A stretch of 64,000 bases of DNA from Cricetomys ansorgei (lineage: Eukaryota; Chordata; Mammalia; Rodentia; Nesomyidae), in NCBI GenBank assembly GCA_026225945.1, contig JAMJFZ010002307.1:6671001-6735000 (forward strand), given 5' to 3'. The translations under genes were made by a program, and so were the position numbers. Of the stretch, positions 11,961 to 24,082 are shown one piece after another; the stretch's first letter is position 1, and every line of letters begins with the position of its first letter. The notes under the pieces are model-generated. The model was not told the origin of the DNA, did no database searches, and was given only the letters and a program-made list of their open reading frames with translations.

Positions 11961-13398
11961 TTCAATCTATCAGCGACTTCATACACAAATACGTTCACTG
12001 ATCTTCAGTTCATTTCTTCCAAATCGTATGTTTTATGAATTATAAGATACACATATTGAGAAGTTTATAGTGAATTATAAACGTTTCACCCTTCTATCCA
12101 TATATTATTAATTATTTACTAAAAAGACAGGCAAGTGAGGAGAAGTCAGGATGGGAGATGAAAAGCAAACAGTTCTACCTAGCTTGTTATTACATGGAAT
12201 CAAAACAGCCAACCAAAGCTTCTTGGGGGTGGGGGTGACTGGGAAATGCTCTGAAGTTCAACGTCAGACAGACAGAGCCTAGGAGAAACCTGGAGACACT
12301 GGTTGCCGTTACAGAGAAAGAATTCATCAGTGCTGAGCTCCAGTGGCCTGGCAGTGATGCAGAAGAAAGAGCTGATAGGAAGGGGATGAGGGAAAGACGT
12401 CATGGGTAAAACCGGCCCAGAAAGAGGCAGAAGAGACAGGCAGCCTGCACTTAGCTGAGACAGGATTTCCCACAGGCTGAACCTATGCTCAGTCAGCATT
12501 CAATACATGGCACTGTTTCACAGATCCAAGAGTCAAGGGATAGAAGAGAGAATAGATGGTACCCCTCACTGAACATCACCCCTAGTGACTCACTAACAAG
12601 ACGTTTGCTTCCTGTTCCCACCACCTTCTCTTTATTACCCTAGAAGTCTTGATTCCCAATGAGGAGTGTTTCTGCCAGGAAGCACAAGGAACATTCCATG
12701 ATCCAGAAGCTAAGATGTCCCAGTGGCTACTTCAGGCTCTTGAGGGCCTTGAGTCATGAGATAAAAAGAGTTATCAAGAGTGGTCGATCCATATTACAGG
12801 GGGAAATCGGACTGCCCCTCCACGAGAGAGGAAAGAAAGATTCCGGTTGGAGTGCAGGAGATTCTTTAAGGTGTTATTTAGTGTTACCAATCCCTGTGAT
12901 TAAAGTCAAAAACCACAATTCAATTGGAGCAAGATTATAAACAGCCCACATGTTTCAGTAATAAATGTGGGTCACCCCTACTGGCAAAGAACCAGGACCT
13001 GCTGAGGTGCTTGCTGAGAGTAGAAGAGATGCAGAATGGGTGATAGAGAAACGTAGTTGTTAATATCATCTGTGTCCTCATAACCATATATATTAAACAG
13101 ATATTTGTGTTTTCTTTCCTCTATTTCTTTACTGTAAAATATTACATCAATTGGGATAACATTGGTAAATTTTATTAAATCACTATTGTTGCATTTATGT
13201 CATGGACTGTTTAAAGAGTAAACATTCCCCAAGGGACTTTGCCATCTATTCTGAGGGAAGAAAGATGTTTTGTTTGTTTGCTTGTTTGTTTTTGTTGTTT
13301 TTGCTTTTGTTTTTGTTGTTGCTACCCACAGAATTGTTATACCATGTTAGGCACAATTATGACCTTGTTTTTGTCTTCAATTATAAATTAAGCATTAC
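11961..13398. other. Unique non-coding DNA, no gene seen
   Basis: AT-rich at 11960-12120. TGTTTG/GTTTTT runs lie at 13270-13322. Nothing gene-like was recognised. Confidence 0.5.
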
Positions 13399-13399
13399 A

Positions 13400-13671
13400 T
13401 AAGGAGAGGTGGTTGGTTGTCAAGTTGCCAAGGGGTGGATTTTTGATGATTAATCTTGATTGACAACAAGATTAGATCTAGAATCAAATAAGAGATGTGT
13501 CTCTGGACATGTCTGTAAGGGTATTTCCAGGGCGACTTAACTGGAGGAAGACTCTTCCCACGAGTGGGTGGCACCTTCCAATGGCATCACAGATATAGAG
13601 ATCCAAGGGAAAAACAGTGTTTGCTTGCCTGCTAGCTTTTACTCCTTGCTGTTGAGTGCATATATACTACT

Positions 13672-13723
<52 letters not shown>

Positions 13724-14005
13724 ACCCCACCCTTTACTGATATCAGAACCCAGCTTCCTTTCCAACATGGACTAAAGACCTGAGGCTCCTCAACAGTCTT
13801 CATGTCAGACAGGAATGCTGAGGAATACAGCTTTGTGGACTGAGTGCCTACTGGGTTCTCAAACTCTCCAACATGAAAATGGTCACTGTTGGACTACTCA
13901 TCCACTGTCATATAAGCCAATCTAGTAAATCCCTTTTCAGTATATACACATATATTCTTAGAGGTTCTGATCCTCTAAGCAACACTGACTAATACAAGAC
14001 CATCC
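13400..14005 (+). mobile_element. Rodent dispersed repeat (type B) interrupted by a CTG tract
   Basis: The copy begins GGTTGGTTGTCAAGTTGCCA and includes AATCTTGATTGACAACAAGA. A (CTG)n expansion follows, then CCAACATGGACTAAAGACC, TGTCATATAAGCCAATCTAG and CTGACTAATACAAGACC at the end. The same start and end recur at 50750-51325. I could not name the family with certainty. Confidence 0.55.
13676..13723. repeat. Perfect (CTG)16 microsatellite
   Basis: Sixteen uninterrupted CTG units. In the plus frame they read as a leucine run inside a short open frame, but the tract sits inside a dispersed repeat and is not part of a recognised gene. Confidence 0.97.
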
Positions 14006-14799
14006 AGGTTTTTTCTTAAGCAATCACTGTCTTGCATACCTATTGCCCCTGGGCCATTCAACGTCTGTATTCCCCTGTTAGTACCTAACGGTCAGCATCT
14101 ACAATGCTGCCCAGAGCCAGTAGGTGTACACCCGATGCTTGGTGGGTGGATGAGACTATGATGTACTCCTGGCCTGCCCAGGCTGAGGGGCCTATGCTTA
14201 TCTCTGCAATGCTGACACATCCCATGGTAAGCCAAAGGAGTCTGCTCCTCCGTTGATTAGATTAGATTAGAGATTAGAGATTAGATTAATTATAGAAATC
14301 TTAATTGCTTACATATAGAATTCCCTTTAATAAACGAACTTGGATGCAAAGGTTTTATTGAAATGATGTGAACTATTAATGACAACAAAGTTGATTTTTC
14401 CAGCTACAGAGTGAAGATAGATTCAGCAGAGTCAGGGACTCAGAACCATAGTCATGCAAGGTGGGGAGCACGGGACCCATCCTGCCTCTTTAGGCCAGGT
14501 GTGTGCTTTGTTGACCTGCCTTCCACATAGGCTTCATGGGGAACCTAGGACTCTGTGGCAGCCCAGCCTTCAAAGTACATCAATCGAATCTGCCCAGCGT
14601 GTGCTCCAGCACTCAGCAAGTTTGACTCCATGCTAACTTGTCCTAGATGACAGAAAAACAAAGCTGTTTGGACAAGCTTCCATTCCCATCCTAAACCACT
14701 TTTACAGATCAAGTGATAGAAAATGCAAAAAAAAAAAATGACAAAGGGGACAAATCAGCTCCACCCAGCCTTTTCTCCAAGGACCCTATATATAGTGTT
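14006..14799. other. Unique non-coding DNA with short GATTA repeat
   Basis: A small tandem GATTA/GATTAGA array lies at 14256-14289. Otherwise nothing recognised. Confidence 0.5.
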
Positions 14800-15045
14800 T
14801 TCTTTTTCCATGTTTTCCTTTCTTTCTTAATTTTTCTTTTGTTGTTTGTTTCTCTTTTTCCCTTCCTCTCCTAATAGTCATATTATTTTACCCCCTTTAT
14901 ATCTCCTCCCTCTCTCCCTTCCCCCATCTTCACTTTCTACCTTCTCTTCCTTTCTCTCTTTTCCATTTGTGAAAATTCTAACTCTGTGTGCTTTCCACTT
15001 CCCATTTTCTTCTCTCTTGATTATTGTTTCCTTTTCACTACCTGT
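14800..15045. repeat. Pyrimidine-rich tract
   Basis: About 240 bases strongly biased to T and C on the plus strand (for example CTCCCTCTCTCCCTTCCCCC). It gives a low-complexity open frame only. It could be the decayed flank of an L1 on the minus strand, but I see no L1 mark to prove it. Confidence 0.6.
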
Positions 15046-15719
15046 GAGCTCTGCCCCAGGGGAACTGAGTGCCCTTAACCTGTGAGGAGTATAACACCCT
15101 GTGAAATGAAGCTCGCACTAATACAAATGAAAGGTACTATGAACAACGGAATGAATTTGGTAAATCTCAAGTCACGTTCAAACACGTATTAATGAGCAGT
15201 GCTTTATGCTTGCTCTCTGGCTCCTTGAAGAGTCTCGGATGCCAGCGACACACATCTATTTTGCTTTTAGTTTGCACAACTACTTATTTTCTTTTTTAAT
15301 TTATATTTTTTTGAGAATTTCAGGCATAAGCATTGTATTTACATCATTTTTATATCATTTCACACTCTTCCTTCTCCCTGTTCCAACTCTTCTTGGGTCT
15401 TCCCAACTCCGTCTCAAATGCATAACCTCTCCTCCAATTATTATTGCTTCATGCACACACACACATGCACACACATGCATGTGCACACAAAACCTACTGA
15501 ATTCATCTAGTGTCGGTCACATGTGCATGTGTTTAGGGCTGACCATTGGGATTGGGTTTCATATCAGGGGGCTTGGCCCTGGAGAAAACTTTGTCTAGCA
15601 GTGGGGCCTTGTGAAACTCCCCCTATCAACGCTGGCATATCAACTGATGCTGTCACTATGCAGGTCTTATTTAGGCAGCTGTACTCCCACACAAATCTTA
15701 AAATCACTCTTTGAAAACT
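15046..15719. other. Unique non-coding DNA with small CA/TGCA cluster
   Basis: ACACACATGCACACACATGC lies near 15456-15487. A 130-codon open frame at 15206-15598 crosses this cluster and looks like chance. Confidence 0.5.
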
Positions 15720-15721
15720 AA

Positions 15722-16012
15722 GAAGTTGGCTTGGTAGATGAGAGTAGTTGCTTTGTAAGCATGAAGACCTGTGTTGAAATTCCCAGAACCCACTTAAAAA
15801 GGTGGATGTGCTCATATCTGTGCCTGGAACTTCAGAGCTGTGTTTGGGGGCAGAGGCAGGAGGACTGCTGGGGACTGCTGATCAACAACCTCACTCTAGA
15901 TTCAGTGAGAGAACCTGTCTGAAGTGGAGAACAATGAAAGTGCTGGATATTCTCCTTTGGTCCCTCCACACATGCACGAACATGCGTATTTGCACACGTA
16001 AATGCGCATACA

Positions 16013-16054
<42 letters not shown>

Positions 16055-16066
16055 ACACACACAAAT
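15722..16066 (+). mobile_element. B4 SINE with CA tail
   Basis: A tRNA-like head (GTAGATGAGAGTAGTTGC, AATTCCCAGAACCCACTTAA) leads into a B1-like middle (GGGGGCAGAGGCAGGAGGAC). It ends in a long CA tract at 16013-16065. That head-B1 order is the B4 structure. Diverged. Confidence 0.7.
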
Positions 16067-16570
16067 GCGCAGAGTCTTTTTCTATAAATTCTATTAGAGG
16101 ATTTATTTTAGAAACATAAAATGTTCATACTCTTGGAGTCTTTGACACCATCACCACCAGCTGCTGGGTGTCAGCTGCTTCTCACTTTGCCTGCATGCTG
16201 TTCATCTGCCTTTTTCATAACAGGTTTTAACCATTTTAGAAGGACAGAAGACAAGGTACATAAATGGCTCACAGGGCATCTGTCCATATATTCATTAAGC
16301 ATGTATCTCCTGGTATCTGCATGCATGGGCAGAGACAGGCTTGAGAAAGCCTATGGCATAAGGAGAGGAGAAAGAACACTCCCTGGAGGAAGATAGATAG
16401 GTGAAAAAGCATTTACCTTGGAAGAGGTAGGGCATGTGAAAGGGAGAGGGACCACACAGGAACTGTAGAAGATGCGTGGAAAGAGTTAGAATGCACCATG
16501 CCCAGCCTCATTGTCAGTCCTAAACAGGTAGCCAAGGTCCAAAAGACCCATGGTGACTGGAAGATTCTTC
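16067..16570. other. Unique non-coding DNA, no gene seen
   Basis: Nothing recognised on either strand. Confidence 0.5.
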
Positions 16571-16572
16571 CA

Positions 16573-16724
16573 AGCTGAAGAGATGGCTCAGCAGGTAAAG
16601 GTGCTTGCCACCAGGTAAGGGTACCCCAGGACCCATATGGCAGAAAGAGAGAATCGACTCCTGCAAGTTGTTCTGTGACCTTCACATGTGCATAAGGGCA
16701 TGCATGCACAGGCTCACATGCACA

Positions 16725-16762
<38 letters not shown>
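16573..16762 (+). mobile_element. B3-type SINE with CA tail
   Basis: GCTGAAGAGATGGCTCAGCA, AAAGGTGCTTGCCACCAGG, CTCCTGCAAGTTGTTCTGTG and a final (CA)n at about 16728-16762. Confidence 0.85.
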
Positions 16763-16766
<4 letters not shown>

Positions 16767-16805
16767 ATAATTTTAAAAAAGAAATACTTTAAAATAATAA
16801 TAATT

Positions 16806-16945
16806 GGCCACACATGGTGGCACATGCATTTAATTTCAGTACTCAGGAAGAAGTAGAAAGATCTCTGTGAGTTCAAGGCCATCTTGGTCTCCTTAGCAAA
16901 TTCCAGGACAGCCAGGGCTGCATAGTGACAACTTATCTCAAAACC
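16806..16945 (+). mobile_element. B1 SINE
   Basis: CACATGGTGGCACATGCATT, ATCTCTGTGAGTTCAAGGCC and CCAGGACAGCCAGGGCTGCA mark a complete but diverged B1. Confidence 0.88.
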
Positions 16946-18745
16946 ACATTAAAATGAACAAGTAAAATACTGATAAAAATAAGTAACAAAGATTCTTCCC
17001 TCTATGTGAGACCTGAGAAAGCTTCTTGATATATCTATGAACTACATGCAGCTTCTCTTGCTGTTTACTGACATCCAAGATCTATAGAGTGTTTTTAAAT
17101 TATTGAAAATACATTTATAAAACATCATTCTGATCACTAAGTATTCTGTCTGAACCACACTTACAATATGTGCTTGTGGCTATCGTCTCTAGTAAACCTG
17201 GAGAAGAGTAGAAAGGTTATAGAAGCTTTCCAATGTAACAAAACACAATTCAACAAGACACCGTAGGTTGTGGGTGTAAAACACAGGTAAAGTCATTACA
17301 CCAAAACAAAACTCTGTACTACCCACAGACTCAACAGACTCATTTTGCCAAAATTTCCAAAAGCACATTTGAGTTTAATATAAAATAATTGGTATTATAT
17401 TTTTTTCTACTTATTGAGGTTTATTGAGGACAAAGAGATGCTGTCTACAGAGATAGGCACCTATTATAAAACACATGTCACAGCCTGGAGGAGTCACAGA
17501 TCGCAGAGCCAGCCAGGCCATGTGAGAGAGAGAGAGAAAGACACTGCGTGCCTCTACATACACGTTTGTGAGCCCAGAGTCTGAGCCACAAAGTGGTCAG
17601 AAGGAACTCCGCGCATCAATCTCACGTATGGGCAATCATAAACTCAGGGACAGAGACAGGAGGCCAAATTCCTAAGTTGTCTCCCTGTGACTTTTGACCT
17701 CTGGTCTTCTGTTTCCTCTGTCTTATGAATCCAAGAGCAGGCACACCATGTCTAAATAGGACTGACTGTTACTAATCCTTTCTGCTGATCTGGATGCAAA
17801 GGCGATTTCAATGCTGAGACAGAACCCAAACTGCACTCTCTACATTGACACTCCGAAGATGCATTAAGAGGAGGAAACTGGGGATGTTGGGGATTGGGGT
17901 CAATGTCTCTTGAGAATATGACCGCACTGGTGCTTGATGGAATCCATTTGTTTCGCTTCTATCAAGTTGAGGGGAAAAGTCAGGGGACAACTGCAGGAAG
18001 CCCTGGGCTAAGTTGGCCTCCAAAATGGTGGGGAAACACTGCTGGCAGTTTAGTAATCAGTAGAACTTAAAATATGTCTCATAAGCAAATTATAAATGTG
18101 GAGAGTAATTTTTAAATGCAAAATGCAGTTGGAACAGAGCAGAGAAGATTCATCTCAGATAAGATGTCCACCCTGGCTTTCAAAGAGCCACAACTTAATG
18201 AAGGAGAGAGATAAGTGACTTTTTTACTATGAGAGGGAAGTTCAGTAGTTGCTCTTCAAAGCTGTTCCCGGTCTGAGGAGCCACCATTTTCCAGCATGCG
18301 TGGGCCATGTAAGTGCCGCTACATGAGGGTCATCTGATCAGAACAGATGACACTGCATCAGGTCCATCAAATTCTGGACCCCATAAGTACCGTGAGACAA
18401 GGGTCATCTGTTCAGGCAAAGGTGGTGAATGCTGCATCCACTGGGCTCTCCAACCAGAGCAAATCAATCCACAGGGGCTTCAGGGGTCCAGATGATGACA
18501 ACTCCGCTTCTTCATTCTTGAGAATGTTGCAGGCTTCCTTCATTGTCAGATATACTTGCTTTTGTCATACAAAAACTCTAAAGAAGACCGTGCAAGAAGG
18601 AAAACTAAAGGATACATTTTCTGTAGCATGTTAAAAATATGAAAGATATTTTAAAATAATGTAGGTATTCTAAATTGATGATTTAGGAAGATTTGAAAAG
18701 AGAAATCATATCAAAATTCAGATCAGTGGGCTATAAGAAATACAT
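16946..18745. other. Unique non-coding DNA with a diverged two-copy duplication
   Basis: No gene recognised. At 18306-18450 two diverged copies of a unit of about 74 bases follow each other, sharing GGGTCATCTG at 18327 and 18401. The rest shows nothing. Confidence 0.5.
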
Positions 18746-18820
18746 GTGTGTGTATACATATATACATACGCATATACACATGGACACATATACACTCATG
18801 CACAAGCCTACATGCATACA
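18746..18820. repeat. TA/CA-rich simple repeat
   Basis: Mixed TGTGTATACATATATACATA and ACACATGGACACATATACAC units directly precede a truncated L1. Confidence 0.8.
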
Positions 18821-18821
18821 G

Positions 18822-20372
18822 TTCATGCTGGCGAGGTTGTGGCACAAGGGGGACCCTTCTTCATTGTTGGTGGGAGTGTAAACTTGCACAGCCATTATGG
18901 AAATCAATATGGTATAACTCAGGAAATTGGAAATTGGCCTACCTCAAGACCCAGCTATACCACCACTGGACATATAACCAAAGTACATTCTATCCAACCA
19001 CAAGGAAGCTTTGTTCACAATAGACAGAAATTGGAAACAACCTAAGTGCCCCTTGACTGAAGAATGGACAAGGAAATTGTGGTACATTTATACAATGGAG
19101 TACTACTCAGCTATTTTTTAATGACCACATGAACTTTACAGACAAATCACCCTGAATGAAGTAGAAAAAATCATCCTGAGTGAGGTAACTCAGTCCTAGA
19201 AAGACAAACTTGGCATGTGCTAGCTTATACGTGGATATTAACTATTAAGCAAAGGACAAAGGTGCTGCAATCCACAGACCCAGAGAGACTATGCAACAAG
19301 GAGGGCCCCGGTGGGGGCACATGAACCTCCCTGGTAAAGGGGAAATAGAACTGATGATGCAGGTGGGCTGGGGAAGGATAGGAATGGGAAGAGAAGGGAC
19401 CAGGATGAGGAAGAGTGATGGAAGGAAAGAATATATGGAGAGATGATCAGAATTGGAGGACATTTAGGGGAGAATCTGGAGACCTAGTGCAGTGGAAACT
19501 CCCTAGAATCAATGAAGGAGACCCTAGCAAAGACCTCTAGTAGTTAGGGATAGGAAACCTAATCAGACCCTCTCCTGTAACCAGGCAAGGTTTCCAGTGG
19601 TGGGACTGGGACACCATCCCAGCCACAAAAACTTTGACCTATTACCTATCCTCCCTACAAGATCTGCTGGGACAATGGAAGGGCAGAACCCCATGCTAAA
19701 GGAGGGAACCCCTGCCTGATACTCCAGGGCAGGGCAGGAACTAGAGACTGGATAGTCAGGAGAGGACTTCTAAAGTTATCCTGCTCTCCTCATATATTGG
19801 TGCCTAGCCCAACCCTCATCAGAGAGGCTCCCTATGGCAACTGAAGGGAGCAGATGTAGAGGCCCAGGGCCAAACAAAATGCAGAGCTTGGGAAACTCCA
19901 CAGAAGAAGTAGAGGAGGGATTGCTGGGACCAGAGAGGTCAAGGACACCAGGAGCACAAACCCCATGGAGTCAACCGACCAGCAGTCAGTGACTCACAGA
20001 GCCTGAAGCAGCAGACATGGAACCTGCATGGTGCCCCTAATATGTCTTGAGGTTTCCTGGCCTGGTGTTCTTGCAGGACTCATGCAGACTGGAGTAGATG
20101 GGTGTGCCTCTGAACCTCTTGCCTGCGCTTGAGACCCTTCTCCCCCTACTGGGTTGCTTAGTCCAACCTTGAAGTAGGGAACTGTGCCTGACCCTGTTCC
20201 ATCTTCTTGTCCATATTTAAGCAGTAACCCTGGGGAGAGGCAGGGGTGACAAGATTGGGAGGGGTATATCTGGGGGAGAGGGAAGACAGGGATGGGGGAG
20301 CTGGGAGGAGTAGAGGGAGGGTAGGAAGGGTATTTGGATGTATTATATGAGAAAAGAAAAATAAACCACAAA
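18822..20372 (+). pseudogene. 5'-truncated L1 (Lx-like): ORF2 3' end and 3' UTR
   Basis: The first 400 bases read as the degenerate C-terminal part of L1 ORF2. In the three frames pieces equivalent to the conserved tail around the DPAIPLL and EW..MEYYSA regions can be seen (for example TACAATGGAGTACTACTCAG). Then comes the long L1 3' UTR with purine-rich tracts at 19345-19480 and 20220-20340, ending in an A-rich tail at about 20350-20372. The reading frame is broken by stops and shifts, so this is a dead 5'-truncated copy. A matching piece of the same UTR lies at 52230-52400. Confidence 0.9.
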
Positions 20373-21645
20373 AAAAGAAGTTCTCTAAAGGAAAATTTAA
20401 AAAAACTGTCCTGATTACTTCCTGTCATGGCTACTGTAGTCAAGAAAGACCACTCTACTCCTCAGTATGATGAACCTACCCTGTGAGGTACTGAAGTATT
20501 TAGCTGAATGTTTATTTGATTTAATGTTATGTACATGCGTATGTATATATCCATATGTTAGCACCCATGTGATAGGCTTGCACAAGTGTTTTAATTATAG
20601 AATTTCATGAGGGCAAAATAGTATAAATCTTGGAGCAGACACTTAAGCCAACATAACAGAAGAAAAGGTCTAAAAAATAAACCCAAGTAGCATAGCAGCA
20701 TGCATCAGTGTCCCTAAAACACATGGCACAGGGGCGATGAGTCACCAGCTGGGAGGAGGTAAAATTTGATTCAAGGGAGTCTCAAAGTTCCTCAAACCAC
20801 AGTTACCAGAAGAGAACACGCTTGAATTCCTCTACAGCTCCAAACAGATGAAGCCTTTCCATGCAGCTACCGAAATTCAAAAGCCATAAAAGGAAAGCTG
20901 ACAAATGTATCACACAGGAAAGCTTGATTCTACCAGATACTTTAAAAGAAGCCAAAAAAACAGCTAACTCGATATAGAGTCTTTGACTTTTTCTACTTCT
21001 GTGAAAAATGGCACTGGTATTTTCATACAGGTTGCTGTGAATCTGTCAGCATGCGATGGCTTCCTTTTAAAGGTGTACATAATTATTTACATATCATTAT
21101 TTCTACAATAATGATATATCTTATCCCAAGTAAAATCTTTTAAAAAAAAAAAAAAAAGAATCAAAGGAAATCAGCTGAACCAAAACGCAGTCAGAGAAGT
21201 GGAGCGAACTGTGACTTCTCCAAGCCCTGATGTCTCCAACCAACTTCAACAATATTAATGTGTCAAAAATGGCAAACGAAGCCAACCTGCTTTCCCCACA
21301 AAGCAGGAGGAGAGATGTGAAGGCCTCCTCCCTCGGGGAAGTCTTTCCCGTCAAACCACCCAAATGATGGCAACAGATCCACAAAATCTGCCAGCACTCA
21401 GAAACGAAGACAAATATTCAGACACACTGAAGCAGTCGAGCATCTGGGAAAACAAGACGGAATGAATGAGCTGGTTCTAACCAAAGCGAAAATGCTGAAG
21501 TAGACAGACCATTTACGGACGAAACGATGGCGGAAAAATCACACACCAAGAAGGTTATATCCAGGACACCTTAAAATATAGAATATCCCCCCAAAACTCT
21601 ACTCTGTATCACAAAAGCACTATGATTAATCATGCTTAAGATTTA
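20373..21645. other. Unique non-coding DNA, no gene seen
   Basis: A run of A bases lies at 21141-21157. No gene or repeat family recognised. Confidence 0.5.
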
Positions 21646-21647
21646 AA

Positions 21648-21804
21648 AAGTCAAGCACAATGACTCACACTTATAATCTCAACACATGAGAGGCTGAAGC
21701 AGGAGGATTGTCCTGAGTTAAGGCCAGCCGGGGCTACAGCATGTCTAATTCTGGAGTGAGGAGGGGATGAGAAATTTAAAAAAAGAGAGAGAGAGAGAGA
21801 GAGA
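21648..21804 (+). mobile_element. B1-like SINE with GA tail
   Basis: ACTCACACTTATAATCTCAA, GAGGCTGAAGCAGGAGGATT and AGGCCAGCCGGGGCTACA mark an old B1-like element. It is followed by an A-rich and then (GA)n tail at 21780-21805. Confidence 0.75.
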
Positions 21805-23122
21805 GGGAGGAGAAAACAACTTACCTACGTCCCTATTGTACAAAGCTACAACTCAAACTCAACACTGACCTCATGCCTATCTGAGAGACTAAAAAGCAGG
21901 AAGACTGAGGGATCGGAACCGTGCAGATAAAATGCCTGAAAATTAATCTCTAGCTCGTCTGCCTTGGGATGAGCCGCCTAGACCAATTGCTAAACCATTC
22001 TGAGCCTCCGTTATTTCATGTGTACCACGTTAATGAGACCTGAACTGACTCTGCAGTGTTTTGATACAAGTTAAATTAATTAGTACAAATTATGCCCTTC
22101 AGAGTGCTCACACATGATATGACATAGACTCACAAATACAAATATCACAATATAAATATAAATATCACAATATCCACAACGGAGGTAGTAGCGGCGGTGG
22201 CGGCAGCTGCTATTGCTAACATTCATGCTGTGGCCTATCTTCCAGCACCGTGAAACACTCCAAAGATATCCCTGAACCAATAGGAAAGGTTTATCTCCAA
22301 TAATCTTAACAGAAAATAAAATGAAGAGGATGTTGTAGAAATTTTTCTACTAAAAACATTTCCACGCTGAATGGAATCTGTCTGTTAAGGCAAAAGTCAT
22401 TATTATATGGAACAACGAAGTCAGATATGAAAGCTAGCATTGTCGATGAGAACATTATTTGAGTCACTCTGTTAATGGCCGTGTACTAAAAGTCGATTAT
22501 GTTTTTCTTTGTATTCTTTTACTGCCCCCAAAATTTGCGATTAATGTTACTTCTTAAAATAAATGTGCATATAGCGACCCAACAGTGTGGAACATGAGAT
22601 TCTTTCAAAGCTTATTTTTGCTGTTTAAAAAATCTTTCTATGTTAATCTGAAAAGTAAAATACTATAGTAACAAGATTTCATCCATATTAAATTTACATG
22701 TGAAAAAAGAAAGGGCTGTTGTGCCAATCTAGATGTTTTATTTCCAAAGCACAATGTACTCACTGCCTTGCGAACATTCAAATCAAAACAATGAATAATT
22801 ATGTTGGGGATGACAATATTTTAAAGAAATAGCCTATTACACTCTTCTGTACTCATTCAGCCTACACATGCTGTCTGAGGCCAGAAGTATGTTGGAAATA
22901 AGATGAAACTGAGTTCCAGATTGGCCCAGTGGCCAACACAGCCCTTCTTTAACACTTATATAAATCGATGCTTCAAATTAACTGCTCGCTTGGTTTCAGT
23001 GGCACTTACACGTTCTCTCATGCAAAAATATTTTCTTATTTCTTGTTCAGAATGTGTCAGACATATTTACCTACACCCTGAGAAAGTAACACACATGTTT
23101 TCAGAAACATGTAGAGGTCTGT
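21805..23122. other. Unique non-coding DNA, no gene seen
   Basis: A short GGCGG-rich patch lies at 22183-22206. Nothing else recognised. Confidence 0.5.
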
Positions 23123-23124
23123 AT

Positions 23125-23465
23125 TAGTTACTCTTCTCATTGCTGGGATCAAATACCTGACAAGGGGCAACTTAAGGGAGAAAGGTTCATGGTTTGAGGG
23201 CCGCAGTCCACCATGGCAGAGAAAAGGTAGTGGTGAACAACTGGAAGATGTCAAAAGCATGAGGCTGCTGTGTCCTTAGTCAGGAAGCAGAAGAATAGGG
23301 ACAGGAAATGGGCCCACGCTATGACCTCAAAGCCCACCTTCAGTGACCCACTTCCTCCAGCAAGGCTCCACCTCCTGAAGGTTCTATAACCTTCCAAAAT
23401 AGCATCACCAGCTGAGTGTTTAAACACAGATCTCTAGTGATGCTTCACATTCAAACCACAAGGAC
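23125..23465 (+). mobile_element. Rodent dispersed repeat (type A)
   Basis: TATTAGTTACTCTTCTCATT, GATCAAATACCTGACAAGGG, CCCACTTCCTCCAGCAAGGC and CTTCACATTCAAACCACA follow the order of the type A repeat. Confidence 0.55.
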
Positions 23466-23622
23466 ACAGAGAAATGGTGGGCAGGTAGCAATCCTATTGT
23501 CATTTAATGGGAAAGAAATATGAACTTCCTAATGACAGAGACACTCCCACAGGACAAAACATTAAGATGCTTATTGTTAACTCTCATTCTAAATAAAATT
23601 ATATTTAAGGAATTATTTTAGG

Positions 23623-23803
23623 GCTGGACAGATTACTTGACTTGGGCTCAATTCCCAGCCCCAACATGGCAGCCCACAGGCATCTGTAACTCTAATGGAT
23701 CTGATACTCTCTTCTGGCCTCCATGGGCACTGCACACATATGACACACAGACACAGAAGTCGGCACTAACGTGCATAAAATAAAAATAAGTAAATCCTTT
23801 TTA
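23623..23803 (+). mobile_element. B2 SINE with shortened head
   Basis: AGGGCTGGACAGATTACTTG, TCAATTCCCAGCCCCAACAT, TCTTCTGGCCTCCATGGGCA and a CATAAAATAAAAATAAGTAA tail. Part of the tRNA-like head is deleted. Confidence 0.88.
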
Positions 23804-23864
23804 AAAAACAAAAGAATTTAAGTTTATAACATATTAACCTCTTCTGGTGTTGTCTTTAATTTTA

Positions 23865-24082
23865 ATAAGATTAATTTTTTATTTTATGCATATGAGTATT
23901 CTGCCTGCATATCTGTTATATGTACCACATGCATACAGTGCCCATCAAGGCCAGAAGAGGTCTTCAGACCCTGGAATGGAATTACATACCATTGTTAACT
24001 GCTGTGTGGGTACTGGTAATCAAACCTGGGTCCTCTGGAAGAGCAGCCAGTGTTCTGAGCCACTGAGCCATCTCTCCAGCCC
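23865..24082 (-). mobile_element. B2/B3 SINE
   Basis: Minus-strand copy: TTTATTTTATGCATATGAGT tail side, GGCCAGAAGAGGTCTTCAGA, CCTGGGTCCTCTGGAAGAGC and the head complement CTGAGCCATCTCTCCAGCCC. Confidence 0.92.

Noticed and set aside
13568..13783. Short frame with a leucine run
   Set aside because: The run is the (CTG)16 tract within a dispersed repeat.
15206..15598. 130-codon plus-strand frame
   Set aside because: Low-complexity hydrophobic and His/Thr stretches from T-rich and CA-rich DNA.
18822..20372. Functional L1
   Set aside because: Only the ORF2 tail and 3' UTR are present, with stops and frameshifts.
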